64,000 bases of DNA from JACDAN01 sp963801855 (GCA_963801855.1 CAWDGK010000005.1:434001-498000); one strand, 5' to 3'. Shown: positions 1 through 9,745, numbered from the stretch's first letter. The notes: generated from the sequence alone by a model not told the origin. A program made the numbers and translations.

Positions 1-729
1 ATCGGCACCGACAACCCGGCCTTCCCGCCCTGGTTCGAGGGCACTGCGGAGTTCGACCCCTGGGATCCGACGACCGAGCCCACGAAGAAGGGCTACGAGC
101 AGGAGATCGCGTACGGGATCGCCAAGCAGCTCGGCTTCACCGACGACGAGGTCAAGTGGACGGTCGTGCCGTTCAACCAGTCCTTCAAGCCGGGCCCGAA
201 GTCGTTCGACTTCGACATCAACCAGATCTCGTACAAGACCGAGCGGGCGGAGGCGGTCGACTTCAGCGAGTCGTACTACGACGTCGAGCAGGCGATCGTC
301 ACGGTCGAGGGCAGCAAGATCGCGGACGCCAAGTCGATCGCCGACCTGAAGGACGCCAAGCTCGGCGCCCAGATCGGGACGACGAGCCTCGAGGCGATCA
401 ACGACACGATCCAGCCGCGAGCGAGCCTCCGTCTACGACACGAACAACGACGCGATCGCGGCGATCAAGGCGAAGCAGATCGACGGCATCGTCGTCGACT
501 TCCCGACCGGGCTCTTCATGGCGTTCGTGCAGCTCGAGGATCAGGGCGGCTCGGTCATCGGGCGGCTTCCGGCCCAGGACGGCGGCGAGTACTTCGGCGT
601 CGTCCTCGCAGAAGGACAGCGCGCTGACCGAGTGCGTGAACGAGGCCATCGCCGACGCTCCGCGACGACGGGACGATCGACGAGCTCGAGCAGAAGTGGC
701 TCGGCGGCAGCGCGCCGATCCTCGAGTAA
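1..729 (+). pseudogene. Amino-acid ABC transporter substrate-binding protein, 5' truncated, frameshifted
   Basis: Periplasmic-type binding protein of the SBP_bac_3 family, which captures polar amino acids for the permease and ATPase that follow. The gene enters from the left window edge in frame 1. It reads through family-typical stretches such as DFDINQISYKTERAEAVDFS and KLGAQIGTTS, then continues as SVYDTNNDAIAAIKAKQIDG and ends LEQKWLGGSAPILE-stop at 727-729. The reading frame moves by +1 near 420, near 605 and near 660, so frames 1, 2, 3 and 1 are used in turn, each consistent with one extra base. The protein logic is continuous across each break, so sequencing insertions are more likely than old decay. 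The signal peptide lies outside the window. Family assignment is secure; whether the gene is intact in the organism is not. Confidence 0.85.
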
Positions 730-732
730 CTA

Positions 733-1554
733 GAGCCGGCAAGCCGCTCGTCGCGCATCCTCGGCGGCGGCGGGGCCGCCCGCAGCACGCTGATCGCGAG
801 CGGTCAGCACGATCGCCTTCTTCGGGATCCTCGTCCTAGCTCGTCACGAACTCGCCCGGCTGGCCGGCGGTCAAGGAGTCGTTCTTCGACCGGGAAGTCT
901 TCACGGAGGCGTTCAGCGACATCGCACCCCGGCTCCTCCTGAACATCAAGATCTTCCTGATCGCCGAGGTGTTCATCCTCGTCTTCGGGCTCGGGATCGC
1001 GCTGCTGCGGAGCCTGTCCGGGCCCGGTCTTCTTCCCTTCCGCCTGCTCGCGATCGTCTACACGGACTTCTTCCGCGGGGTCCCGACGATCCTCGTCATC
1101 TACCTCTTCGGCTTCGGCGTGCCCGCGCTGGCGCTCTCGGGCGTGCCGAACTCGCCGTTCTTCTGGGGCGTCGCGTCGCTCGTGCTCGTCTACTCCGCCT
1201 ACGTCAGCGAGGTCTACCGCGCCGGGATCGAGTCCGTGCATCCGAGCCAGGAGGCGGCGGCGCGCTCGCTCGGGCTCTCCCGCGGCGAAGGCCTTGCGGT
1301 TCGTCGTCGTCCCGCAGGCGGTCCGCCGGGTCGTTCCGCCGCTCCTGAACGACTTCATCGGGCTCCAGAAGGACACGGCCCTCGTCGCGCTGATCGGGCC
1401 GGTCGAGGCGTTCCGGCAGTCGCAGATCGAGGTCGCGTCGAAGTTCGACTACACGCCGTACTTCGCGACCGCGCTCATGTTCGTGGCGCTCACGATTCCG
1501 ATGGCGAGGTTCACGGACTGGCTCACGGCCAGGCAGCGGCGGAGGATGCGGTGA
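733..1554 (+). pseudogene. Amino-acid ABC transporter permease (HisM/GlnP type), frameshifted
   Basis: Inner-membrane permease of the polar amino-acid uptake system. Hydrophobic segments are visible around IFLIAEVFILVFGLGIALL and LAIVYTDFFRGVPTILVIYL. The family pattern FRGVP, the EAA-type loop EAAARSLGLSRG then ALRFVVVPQAVRR, and the ending RFTDWLTARQRRRMR-stop are all recognisable. Three apparent +1 insertions interrupt it, near 802, 838 and 1282. The start is not obvious: after the stop of the binding protein the frame opens at about 733 with no ATG or GTG, probably because of another base error. The TGA stop at 1552-1554 overlaps the GTG start of the ATPase (GTGA), the usual arrangement in these operons. 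Confidence 0.85.
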
Positions 1555-2295
1555 GCGCGGTCGAGCTCCACGGCGTGCGCAAGTCGTTCGGCGCCGACGA
1601 GGTGCTGCACGGGATCGACCTCGAGGTCGGCGAGCACGAGGTCGTCTGCCTGATCGGCGCCTCGGGCTCGGGCAAGTCGACGCTGCTGCGGTGCGTCAAC
1701 CTCCTGGAGCCGATCGACGAGGGCCGGATCCTCGTCGGCGGGGAGGAGGTGACGGCACCGGGCGTGGACGCCGACCGGGTCCGCCGCGGGATCGGGATCG
1801 TCTTCCAGGCCTACAACCTCTTCCCGCACATGACGGTCCTGCGCAACGTGACGCTCGCGCCGCGCGAGGTGCTGAAGACGCCGCGGGCCGAGGCCGAGGC
1901 TCAGGCGCTTGAGCTGCTCGGCCGCTTCGGGCTGGCCGACCGGGCCGGCGACTACCCGGACCGCCTCTCGGGCGGCCAGCAGCAGCGGGTCGCGATCGTC
2001 CGGGCTCTCGCGATGAGACCGCAGCTGATGCTGCTGGACGAGGTGACGAGCGCGCTCGACCCGGAGCTCGTCGGCGAGGTGCTGAACGTCGTCCGCGAGC
2101 TCGCGGCCGGGCGGCATGACGATGCTGATCGCAACGCACGAGATGGGCTTCGCGCGCGAGATCGCGAGCCGGGTCTGCTTCCTCGACGGCGGCGTGATCC
2201 TGGAGCAGGGCCCGCCCGAGCAGATCTTCTCCGCGCCGCAGGAGGCGCGGACGCAGCAGTTCCTTCAGCGAATCGTGGACGCCGGTCGGCTCTGA
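1551..2295 (+). CDS. Amino-acid ABC transporter ATP-binding protein, one frameshift
   Basis: ATPase of the polar amino-acid importer (GlnQ/HisP family), energising the permease just upstream, with which it overlaps by GTGA. It shows Walker A GASGSGKST, Q-loop VFQAYNLFP, signature LSGGQQQR, Walker B LMLLDEVTSALD, and the H-loop in TMLIATHEMGFAREIA. The last piece lies one frame ahead of the rest: an extra base near 2112 within a GC-rich stretch splits the gene. Repaired, the protein is about 247 residues, the normal family length, ending FLQRIVDAGRL at a TGA at 2293-2295. Substrate is inferred from family only; glutamine, glutamate or a basic amino acid are all possible. Confidence 0.88.
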
Positions 2296-2366
2296 GGGAA
2301 GATCGGCACCGCTTTTCCCGTCTTGTAGTTCGACGGAACACCCCCTAGGGTCGGCCGGAGGTTGGA

Positions 2367-3803
2367 ATGAGCAAGCGCTCCCTCATCACACTCGTCGTCG
2401 TCCTCGCAGTCGTCGTCCCGCTGGCGCTCGGAGGCCTCGCGGTCGTCCTCGGCGGCGGCGACGACAGGAGCATCGGGGCCATCAGCAGCATCCGCGTCGA
2501 CGAGTACGAGCGGGCGTACGGAACCGACCTCTACGTCGGGACCTCGGGCGGCGTCTACAACCTGGGTCCGCCCAGATCCGCGACCGGCTGCGGGAGTGCG
2601 GCGGGCGTGACGACGTCGCCCGGGCCCAACGGCGCGATGGTGAAGGAGCCGACAGCTCCTACTCCCCAACCCTGTGTCCTCGTGCTCACGGCAGGCCGGC
2701 TTCCGGCCGCCTTCTTCGACCTGGTCGACGACATGCTCGACGGGCAGGCCGGGCGCACGGATTTCTGGCTTGTCAATCGCAAGCGCGACGGCACCGCCGG
2801 CAACGGCCTTCACATCGACGACGCACTGATGGAAGTGACATTCGGGAAGCTCGACGGAGACGCGCTCGACGAGCTGCACAGCATCGTCCTGAGCCTGCGT
2901 CCGGAGGCGGTCGTGGAGCTGGCCACGTGTTGCAACACGTTCTCGCCCACGCTGAGCGCGGCTAGCAGCCACCAGCAGGTCTTTGCGAATCGGTTCACAG
3001 CGACGCTCTCCGGCATCACTGGGGGCCAGGACATCATCGAGATCACCGAGTGGACGATCAAGCAGGTGGCGAGCGGCACCGACATCTCGACCGAGCTCGG
3101 CGACCTCTCGTTCAGGGCCATCCGCCATCCCACGAACGGCTTCCGCCAGTGGCTCACAACGTTTGGGCAGAGCCCTGCGGACGAGAAGACGATGACCATC
3201 GACTTCAAGCGGGGGATCTCGACGAACATTGCGTACACCCTGTCGCTCACGGGCGTGGGGATCAGGGGCCACGAGCGGCTCGGCTGGGGGTCGCAAGGGA
3301 ATGCCGGGCAAGTTCTGAGCGATCGCTTCACGCTCTACGTGCAAGGCGGCTCGGCGACAGGAGGCGTTGCCTCTTCGCCACAGCCCGGATCGGCACCGGC
3401 CCCTCCGCCATCGCCTCCTCCTGCCACGCCTCCTCCGGCTTCGCCCCCACCGGCTTCGCCTCCACCGGCTTCGCCGCCGCCTCCTCCGGATCCCCGCGCT
3501 TCGCCACCGCCTCCGCCTGTCGAGACGACGGAGGAGGGGCTTGCGGCTCCGACCCGGGTCACCGCCAAGCTCATCTCGAGGAGCGACGCGGAGCTCGCCT
3601 GGGCGCCCGTCGAGGGAGCCGAGGGCTACGTCGTCCTCATGACGCTCGAACCGGAAGGGAAGTACGTGGAGGTCGCCCGCTCGGAGAAGCCCTCCGCCAC
3701 CGTCTCCAAGCTCGAGGGCGGGCCGCCGTACTACTTCGTGGTGCGCGCGCTCCGCGGTGAGCAGCAGTCGAAGGACTCCGCCGTGGCGGAGGCTCTCGGC
3801 TAA
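2367..3803 (+). CDS. Membrane-anchored secreted protein with a proline-rich linker and C-terminal Fn3 domain
   Basis: A 478-residue protein starting at ATG 2367 behind a good GGAGG ribosome site. Residues about 5-28 form a hydrophobic signal-anchor (LITLVVVLAVVVPLALGGLA). Residues about 40-325 form a large uncharacterised globular region. Residues about 335-395 are a Pro/Ala/Ser linker with repeated PPPASPPP units. Residues about 396-478 look like a fibronectin type III domain (TRVTAKLISRSDAELAWAPV, then YYFVVRALRG). Within the globular part the pattern ELGDLSFRAIRHPT-NGFRQWL followed by KTMTIDFKRG faintly recalls the gp19/phage tail-tube fold, but this is only a resemblance by eye. The gene stands alone, convergent with the flippase gene and separated from it by 3 bp. 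Function unknown; probably cell-surface. Confidence 0.8.
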   Translation: MSKRSLITLVVVLAVVVPLALGGLAVVLGGGDDRSIGAISSIRVDEYERAYGTDLYVGTSGGVYNLGPPRSATGCGSAAGVTTSPGPNGAMVKEPTAPTPQPCVLVLTAGRLPAAFFDLVDDMLDGQAGRTDFWLVNRKRDGTAGNGLHIDDALMEVTFGKLDGDALDELHSIVLSLRPEAVVELATCCNTFSPTLSAASSHQQVFANRFTATLSGITGGQDIIEITEWTIKQVASGTDISTELGDLSFRAIRHPTNGFRQWLTTFGQSPADEKTMTIDFKRGISTNIAYTLSLTGVGIRGHERLGWGSQGNAGQVLSDRFTLYVQGGSATGGVASSPQPGSAPAPPPSPPPATPPPASPPPASPPPASPPPPPDPRASPPPPPVETTEEGLAAPTRVTAKLISRSDAELAWAPVEGAEGYVVLMTLEPEGKYVEVARSEKPSATVSKLEGGPPYYFVVRALRGEQQSKDSAVAEALG

Positions 3804-3806
3804 CGC

Positions 3807-5013
3807 CTAGGCCGAGCTCAGGCGGAAGAAGAGGAACCACGCGAGGGCGCCGCCGGCCACGTAGCCGAGGGTGCTCGCGAGGGCCGCGCCCGTCGTCCCG
3901 AAGGCCGGGATCAAGGCGAGCGCGGCGGCCGTCGTGACGACCATCGCCACCACGGAGACGAGCAGGCTCAGGCGGGGCCGCCCGCGGCGCACCGAGAGGT
4001 AGACGACGAGCACGGTCACGGGCGCATAGGCGACGACGCCCGGGAGCAGGACCCAGAGCGGCTCGACCGAGTCCGAGAAGTCGTCCCCGAAGAGGAGCGG
4101 GACGAGAAACGGGGCCGCTGACGGCGACGACGACCGCCACGCCGCCCGTCAGGAGCAGGGCGCGAAGCCCGGACCGCCGGATCAGCTGCCTGGCGCGATC
4201 CTCCGTCTCGTGCACCGCTGGAGCGGTCACCGCGGTCGCAAGCGCCCCCGCCACGAGCCACATCGCCTCCGCCGCCTGCATCGCGATCGAGTAGATCCCG
4301 ACCTCGGCGATCGACTCGAAGCGGCGCAGGATGAAGAGCTCTGCCCGGTAGCTGACGAGGTTCACGACCTGGACGGCGCCCATCGTGATCGCGAATCGCG
4401 CCAGCGCCCGCGACACGGGATCGACGACGTTCGGGATGTCCGCGGGGCGCCACGAGCGGTGCACCGCGGCGAGCGCCACCACCGCGGTCACGGCGTTCGC
4501 GGCCGCCCAGGCGCCGACGGCGCCCGCGACGCCGCCGTCCAGCGCGACGACGAGGAGGAGCATCCCGAAGACGGTCAGGATCGGCGGAAGGATCTGGATG
4601 TAGTTCCAGAGCCGGACCCGAGCGAGGCCGAGCAGGACGCCGGAGACCGTCTGCCAGAGGACGTTCGGGACGAGCGCGAGCGCCGCGAGGAGCCACACGC
4701 GGGTACCGAGATCCTCCGTCGCCGATCCGACGACGAAGACGATCGCGCTGCCGACGCCACCCAGCACGATCCCGAGGGCGAGCGCGCGCTGCACGAGCTT
4801 CCGCAGGTCGGCGCCCGGCTCCGCCATCCGGCTCACGACCGCGACGCCGAGCTGGCCGAGCAGCCGCGAGAAGATCGTGACGCCGAGAACGGCGATGACG
4901 AAGGCTCCACGGCCCGACGGCTCCAGGAAGCGGCTCTGAAGGACGACGAGGCCGAGCGCGATCGGCGTCGAAAGGCCGCGGAAGAGCAGCGTCTCCGACC
5001 GTGTTGCGTCCAA
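3807..5013 (-). CDS. Polysaccharide/lipid flippase of the MOP (Wzx/MurJ-like) superfamily, one frameshift
   Basis: Multi-pass membrane protein of about 400 residues with roughly twelve hydrophobic segments, of the oligosaccharide-repeat-unit flippase type. It begins at TTG 5013 preceded by an AAGGAAG ribosome site. The N-terminal run GLVVLQSRFLEPSGRGAFV is typical of Wzx-like proteins. The first part is open to about 4115, after VAVVVAVSGPVSR. The last quarter (VTVLVVYLSVRRGRPRLSLL to LAWFLFFRLSS) continues in another frame from about 4110 to the stop at 3807, so a single indel explains the split. Such proteins move lipid-linked glycan units across the membrane. Its divergent neighbour is an LPG-synthase-like membrane protein, which fits an envelope role. 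The exact substrate cannot be read from sequence. Confidence 0.8.
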
Positions 5014-5122
5014 CTTCCTTGGCGCCCGGAACGGCGCGGCGGGGAAGGTTTGGAACGACGGGCGGCGAGAGGTCGACGGCCGACGTGGGGCGAGCCCGAT
5101 CGGCCTGCCCGCGTTCCGGACT

Positions 5123-5150
5123 TTGCGACGACACGCCGGAAGACTACGGT
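5123..5150 (+). promoter_or_regulatory. Probable leaderless promoter of the LPG-synthase-like gene
   Basis: TTGCGA at 5123-5128 and TACGGT at 5145-5150 are 16 bp apart. The ATG at 5157 follows the -10 by 6 nt, so transcription should begin at or next to the start codon. No ribosome site precedes this ATG, which fits leaderless translation. The same TACGGT-to-start spacing recurs before 40261 and 63945. Confidence 0.5.
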
Positions 5151-5156
5151 TGGGTC

Positions 5157-6122
5157 ATGCGAGATCTGCTGAGGAGAATCGCAGCGCGCCGGGGCCTGAT
5201 CATCGCGCTGCAGATCGTCTTCGTGGCTGCGCTCCTCGGGTTCTTCGGCTGGGCGCTCCGGGACACCTGGGGCGATGCTCTTCCGCGGCTCCGCGATGCC
5301 GATCTCGTCGATCTGACCGTCGCCTTCCTGCTGCTTGCCGCCTACTACCTGATGTTCGTCATCGGCTGGCAGGTCATCCTGCGCGCGCTCGGCATCCACA
5401 CCTCGTACGCCGTCGCCCTGCAATCCGAGATGGCCTCGATGCTCGCCAAGTACATCCCCGGCGGCATCTGGACGCCCGCAGCTCGAGTCGTCTGGCTGCG
5501 GAAGGCGGGCGGCATCGACCGGACGTCGGTCGTCGTCGCCTCGATCCTCCTCGAGGCCGGTCTCTCAGCCGTCGCCGGTGTGCTGGTGCTCGTCGTCTCG
5601 CTCCCGTTCGTCAGTGGGTGGGACGCTCCGATCTGGCCTGTCGTCGTGTTCGGTCTCGGCATCGCCGGGCTGATGCATCCGCGCATCTACCGCGCCGTCA
5701 CCCGTGTCGCGTTTCGCCCGTTCGGCGCCGCGGTTCCGCCCGCCCTTCCGTGGCGGACGATGCTCGGCCTGCTCGTCTTCTACTCCGCCACCTGGGTGGT
5801 CGGCGGCGTCGCCCTCCTGTTCCTGGTTCGCTCGGTCGGGGGAGACGCAGGCATCGAGACGGCGGCGTATCTGGGCGGCGTGGCCGCGGTCGGCGCGATC
5901 GTCGCCGTGCTGTCGGTGCTGGCACCGTCCGGCCTCGGCGTCCGCGAGGCGTCGATGTACGGCTTGCTGCTCGCAGTGGCCTCGCCGGGTGTCGCCCTCG
6001 GGGCAACGGTCCTGAACCGCCTGGCCATCACGATCGTCGAGGCAGGGTTGCTCGGGACTGCAGTGCTCGCCTGGCGAAAGACGCACCAGGCGCCGGAAGC
6101 CGTCTCGCGCCCCGCCGGCTAG
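5157..6122 (+). CDS. LPG-synthase transmembrane-domain (UPF0104 / flippase-like) integral membrane protein
   Basis: A 321-residue polytopic membrane protein with about eight hydrophobic segments. It carries the signatures of the lysylphosphatidylglycerol-synthetase N-terminal membrane domain: SMLAKYIPGGIWTPAARVVW near residues 95-115 and the C-terminal glycine/proline loop LAPSGLGVREASMYGLLLA near residues 260-280. It lacks the cytosolic aminoacyl-transfer domain, so it is not a full MprF; stand-alone members are often called flippase-like proteins. ATG 5157 is chosen because a promoter-like element ends 6 nt upstream and the hydrophobic N-terminus starts shortly after. Divergent transcription from a Wzx-like gene suggests a shared task in envelope glycan or lipid export; that link is inferred. 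Confidence 0.8.
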   Translation: MRDLLRRIAARRGLIIALQIVFVAALLGFFGWALRDTWGDALPRLRDADLVDLTVAFLLLAAYYLMFVIGWQVILRALGIHTSYAVALQSEMASMLAKYIPGGIWTPAARVVWLRKAGGIDRTSVVVASILLEAGLSAVAGVLVLVVSLPFVSGWDAPIWPVVVFGLGIAGLMHPRIYRAVTRVAFRPFGAAVPPALPWRTMLGLLVFYSATWVVGGVALLFLVRSVGGDAGIETAAYLGGVAAVGAIVAVLSVLAPSGLGVREASMYGLLLAVASPGVALGATVLNRLAITIVEAGLLGTAVLAWRKTHQAPEAVSRPAG

Positions 6123-6257
6123 GCATTGCAGCCACTTTCGCTGCTACTCTGATTGCAGGGACGGCAACGGGCCGCTCCCGTGGGGTGAGCTTCTCGTTTC
6201 TTCTTCGGTGGATTTCGAGGTAGGCACATCTCGAACCAGAACTGAAGGAGAAATCAC

Positions 6258-7455
6258 ATGTCACAGGAATCTTTCGCGGCGCTCGGCGTCGCCGAACCGA
6301 TCGTCGCCGCTCTCGCGCGACGGTCGATCGACGCGCCGTTCGCCATCCAGTCGCTCGTGCTCCCGGACGCGCTCGCGGGCAACGACGTGCTCGCGCAGGT
6401 CACCAACGGGATCGGGCAAGACCCTGGCTTTCGCGGTGCCGATCGTGCAGCGCCTCGAGGCCTCCGACGCGCGTCCCTCGGCACTCGTTCTCGTGCCGAC
6501 CCGCGAGCTCGCGACGCAGGTCGCCGAGGAGTTCGAGGCGATCGGGCGCACCAAGGGACTCAAGGTCGCCGCCGTCTACGGCGGGACCTCGGTTGCCGGC
6601 CAGACGAAGGACGCGAAGAACGCGCACATCCTCGTCGCGACGCCGGGCCGCCTCGAGGACATCGCGAACCGGCGCCTCATCAGGCTCGACGGCATCAAGA
6701 TCCTGATCCTCGACGAGGCCGACCGGATGCTCGACATGGGCTTCCAGCCGCAGGTCGACACGATCGTCCGCCGGCTCCCGCGGAAGCGCCAGACGATGTT
6801 CTTCTCGGCCACGCTCGACGGTGAGGTCGCCGAGCTCGCGCGGGCCTACACCCACAACCCGAGCCGCTTCGACGGAGAGCTTCCGGGCCATCTCGAGCGC
6901 GGCGAGACCGAGCACCGTTTCCTCGGAGTCACGGCCGAGAACAAGGTCGAGACGCTCGTCGAGATCCTCGGGCACGACGACGGGCTCACGCTCGTCTTCG
7001 TCCGGACGAAGCGCGGCGCCGACCGGCTCGTCCAGCGACTGCGCCGGCACGAGATCAAGGCGGTGGCGATGCACGGAGACATGACCCAGGGAGCCCGGGA
7101 ACGGGCGCTCGCCCAGTTCGAGGCCGGCAAGGTCTCGACGCTCGTCGCGACCGACGTCGCGGCACGCGGGCTCGATCTCGACAACATCAGCCACGTCATC
7201 AACTTCGATCCTCCGGCCGACAACACGGGCTACACCCACCGGGTCGGGCGAACGGCGAGGGCCGGCCGCGACGGCACCGGCATCACGCTCGTCCTCCCGG
7301 AGCAGCAGTCCGAGGTCAGCCACGTCGCCCGAAGTGTCGGCGAACAGAGTCAGTTCGAGGACCAGGGCATGCGCATCGCGCCCAAGCGCCTCGTGTATTC
7401 CGGCCGCAAGGGCCGCTCCAAGTGGAGCGCACCGCGGCAGCGCCGCAAGATCTAG
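6258..7455 (+). CDS. DEAD-box ATP-dependent RNA helicase, one frameshift
   Basis: RNA helicase of the RhlE/DeaD type, unwinding structured RNA during ribosome assembly or mRNA turnover. In order: Q-motif region (PFAIQSLVLPDAL), motif I (GSGKTLAFAVP, recovered only if one extra G near 6412 is removed), Ia PTRELA, GG, Ib TPGRL, II DEADRMLDMGF, III SAT, IV LVFVRT, V ATDVAARGLD, VI HRVGRTARAGR. Repaired length is about 398 residues, with a short basic tail (GRKGRSKWSAPRQRRKI). ATG 6258 has an AGGAG site 7-8 nt upstream. The 135-bp stretch before it (6123-6257) holds no gene and is pyrimidine-rich (a TTTCTTCTTC run); it may be a leader of the kind seen before cold-shock helicase genes, but I cannot show a regulatory structure. 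Confidence 0.9.
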
Positions 7456-7462
7456 CCCTCCT

Positions 7463-8143
7463 CTAGTCGAGCACGAAGATCGCCACGGCCGCGAACTGAC
7501 ATGCGGCCGCGGCGATCACGAGCGCGTGAAAGAGCTCGTGGTAGCCGAAGACGGTGGGAAACGGATCCGGGCGGCCCCTCGCATAGACGATTGCCCCGCC
7601 CGTGTAGAGGAGACCTCCCATCCCGAGCAGCAGCACTCCCGTCGCACCGGCGTGATCCCAGAGGTGGGGCAGCAGGAGGATCCCGATCCACCCGAGCGCA
7701 ATCCCGAACGCCGCGGCGAGCCACTTCGGCGCATCGACCCAGGCCAGCTTGACGAAAATCGCGGCGAACGCGCCACACCAGACGACGGGCAGGATCGTCC
7801 AGCGCCAGGTCGTCGGGAGCGCCAGTAAGGCAAACGGCGTATAGGTGCCCGCGATCAGCAGGTAGATCGCAGCGTGGTCGAGTCGGCGCATCCAGCGTCT
7901 GGGCCCCGGACGCCAGGTGATCCGGTGGTAGAGGGCACTGACGCCGAACATGGTGGCGAGGGCCACCGCGAAGACGGCGGCTCCGACTCGTTCCCTGGGC
8001 CCGGACGCGCCTATGACGAGCAAGACGCCGAGCACGACCGCGACGAAGAACGCGTACTGATGGAACACACCGCGAAGCCGTGGCCTGAGGTCGGAGTCCA
8101 CGGAACCGAGCATACGACGAGAGTGTTTCGCGTCGGGCGTCAC
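7463..8143 (-). CDS. Hemolysin III / adiponectin-receptor (PAQR) family membrane protein
   Basis: Seven-helix integral membrane protein of the YqfA/hemolysin III family, 226 residues if the GTG at 8143 is used or 216 from the ATG at 8113. Family motifs are intact: SALYHR after helix 2, LDHAAIYLLIAGTYTPF, and the C-terminal YHELFHALVIAAAA whose His residues belong to the zinc site of PAQR proteins. Bacterial members are not proven toxins; several affect membrane fluidity. That is suggestive here because the divergently transcribed neighbour 40 bp away is a fatty-acid desaturase. The gene ends convergently with the helicase, 7 bp apart. No clear ribosome site marks either start candidate. Confidence 0.85.
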   Translation of the reverse strand: MTPDAKHSRRMLGSVDSDLRPRLRGVFHQYAFFVAVVLGVLLVIGASGPRERVGAAVFAVALATMFGVSALYHRITWRPGPRRWMRRLDHAAIYLLIAGTYTPFALLALPTTWRWTILPVVWCGAFAAIFVKLAWVDAPKWLAAAFGIALGWIGILLLPHLWDHAGATGVLLLGMGGLLYTGGAIVYARGRPDPFPTVFGYHELFHALVIAAAACQFAAVAIFVLD

Positions 8144-8184
8144 CCAAACCGTTTGCGTTGCCGAGAATCGGGCATCCTTAGGGG

Positions 8185-9072
8185 GTGAGCAAGTCGCACA
8201 AGATTGCGAACATCGTCGGCATCAGCTTTCCGGTCGTCGGCCTCATCGTCGCCATCGCTCTGCTCTGGGGCCGGATGGTCGGGCCGACCGAGATCGCGAT
8301 CATGGTCGTCGGCTATCTACTGACCGGCTTCGGCATCACGGTCGGGTACCACCGCCTCTTCACCCACCGGTCGTTCGAGACGTACAAGCCGGTGAAGTAC
8401 ACGTTCGCGCTCCTGGGACAGATGGCCGTCGAAGGAGACGTCGTCGCCTGGGTCGCCGACCACAGGAAGCACCATCAATTTTCGGACCAGGAAGGCGACC
8501 CGCACAGCCCTCACGCGGGCTACGGCAGCGGAGTCCTGGAGGCTCTGAAGGGACTCTGGCACGCGCACACCGGCTGGCTCTTCAGCCTCGCCGGCCGCGC
8601 GGACAAGGCGAAGTACGCCAAGGACCTGATCGAGGACCGCGGCCTGAGGCTGATCGCAAAGCTCTTCCTCCCGACGGTTGCCGTCTCGCTTCTCATCCCC
8701 GCGGTCATCGGCTGGGCGCTGATCGGCGGGTGGTACGGCTTCTGGGCCGGGATGATCTGGGGCGGCGCCGTCCGCATCTTCCTGCTCCACCACGTGACGT
8801 TCTCGATCAACTCGATCTGCCACTTCTGGGGCGGGCGACGGTTCGGCACCTCCGACCAGTCGCGAAACGTCTGGTGGCTTTCGTGGCTCTCGTTCGGGGA
8901 GTCGTGGCACAACAACCACCACGCCTTTCCCTCCTCTGCCTTCCACGGTCTGCGCAAGTTCGAGATCGACCCTGGCGGCTGGGTGATCTGGGCGCTCGAG
9001 AAGTGCGGCCTCGCCTGGCGCGTCGTCAGGATCCCGCCCGAGCGACAGGCTCGGAAGATCGTTCTTCCGTAA
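8185..9072 (+). CDS. Acyl-CoA (delta-9 type) fatty-acid desaturase
   Basis: Membrane di-iron desaturase of 295 residues that would introduce a double bond into C16-C18 acyl chains and so control membrane fluidity. The three histidine clusters are complete: HRLFTHRSF near residue 51, DHRKHHQFSD near residue 92, and HNNHHAFP near residue 248. Hydrophobic pairs occur near residues 8-50 and 165-200. It starts at GTG 8185 with no real ribosome site. A weak -10-like CATCCT 6 nt upstream suggests a leaderless transcript. Its closest family by pattern is actinobacterial DesC/Ole1-like desaturases, which need ferredoxin or a flavin reductase not encoded nearby. The 3' end overlaps the convergent hydrolase gene by 47 bp. 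Confidence 0.9.
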   Translation: MSKSHKIANIVGISFPVVGLIVAIALLWGRMVGPTEIAIMVVGYLLTGFGITVGYHRLFTHRSFETYKPVKYTFALLGQMAVEGDVVAWVADHRKHHQFSDQEGDPHSPHAGYGSGVLEALKGLWHAHTGWLFSLAGRADKAKYAKDLIEDRGLRLIAKLFLPTVAVSLLIPAVIGWALIGGWYGFWAGMIWGGAVRIFLLHHVTFSINSICHFWGGRRFGTSDQSRNVWWLSWLSFGESWHNNHHAFPSSAFHGLRKFEIDPGGWVIWALEKCGLAWRVVRIPPERQARKIVLP

Positions 9073-9724
9073 AGCGGTCGATCTCCCGGCCTACGAGCTT
9101 CGCCCAGCGGGCTGCGCGTGGGAGACGGGTCAGTCCCCAGCGGGGACGGAGGGCGGCGCCGTGGAGCCCGCCCGAGATGAGCGTGTACTGCACCTCGGAG
9201 GCGTGGGCCCTGGCCCGCTCCAGGCCGTGGCGCGAGCTCGCTGCGCTGACGCCGGGAATCCCCGGCAGACTCCTGTCGAGCGCTCCGTGGATCACGGCGA
9301 ACCGTCGGCCGGCGAGGGCGTCGAGCGCTAGGCGGTCGGGGAGCCACGGGGCGAGACCGAGAACCGAGCCGACCGCCGGATGATCGGCCGCCGACACCGC
9401 AACCGCCCCGCCCATCGAGAATCCGACCAGCAGGATCCGGTCGGCGCCGCCTTCAGACGCCGCTTGCAGAGCGGCCCGCGCGTCCTCGATACACAGCTCG
9501 AGCCGCTGCCACGACTTCACCCGGTAGCGAACCTCCACGAAGCCAAGCCCGGGAAATCCTGGGGCGAGCCGGTTGACGAGCCACTCGTTGCTCGCGCTCC
9601 AGGTACCCGGCTCCTCCGCCTGGCGCCCACCACCCAGCCAAACGGCGGTGCTCGCCCGAAGGCCGTTCGTCACGCGCGCCTCGGCGCCGCTCGCAAGCGG
9701 GAGGAGGGATGGCTCTCGAGTCAT
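9026..9724 (-). CDS. Alpha/beta-hydrolase (dienelactone-hydrolase-like)
   Basis: A 232-residue soluble alpha/beta hydrolase. The nucleophile elbow GFSMGGAVAVS gives the catalytic Ser in a GxSxG. GALDRSLPG holds a plausible catalytic Asp, and the His is in ISGGLHGAALRP. ATG 9724 is chosen since homology-like sequence begins soon after (LPLASGAEARVTNG); ATG 9739 is also possible and neither has a clear ribosome site. Substrate unknown: esters, lactones or thioesters are all in family range. The last 47 bp overlap the convergent desaturase gene, which is compact but not unusual. There is no operon partner on this strand. Confidence 0.75.
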   Translation of the reverse strand: MTREPSLLPLASGAEARVTNGLRASTAVWLGGGRQAEEPGTWSASNEWLVNRLAPGFPGLGFVEVRYRVKSWQRLELCIEDARAALQAASEGGADRILLVGFSMGGAVAVSAADHPAVGSVLGLAPWLPDRLALDALAGRRFAVIHGALDRSLPGIPGVSAASSRHGLERARAHASEVQYTLISGGLHGAALRPRWGLTRLPRAARWAKLVGREIDRFTEERSSEPVARAGS

Positions 9725-9745
9725 CGGGGAAGGGAGCATGCACTG

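Noticed and set aside
3420..3520. Tandem CCTCCACCGGCTTCG-like repeats
   Set aside because: They encode the proline-rich linker of the Fn3 protein; a coding low-complexity repeat, not a regulatory array.
7463..8143. Haemolysin toxin
   Set aside because: Hemolysin III homologues are PAQR-fold membrane proteins; context with a desaturase fits membrane homeostasis better than toxicity.
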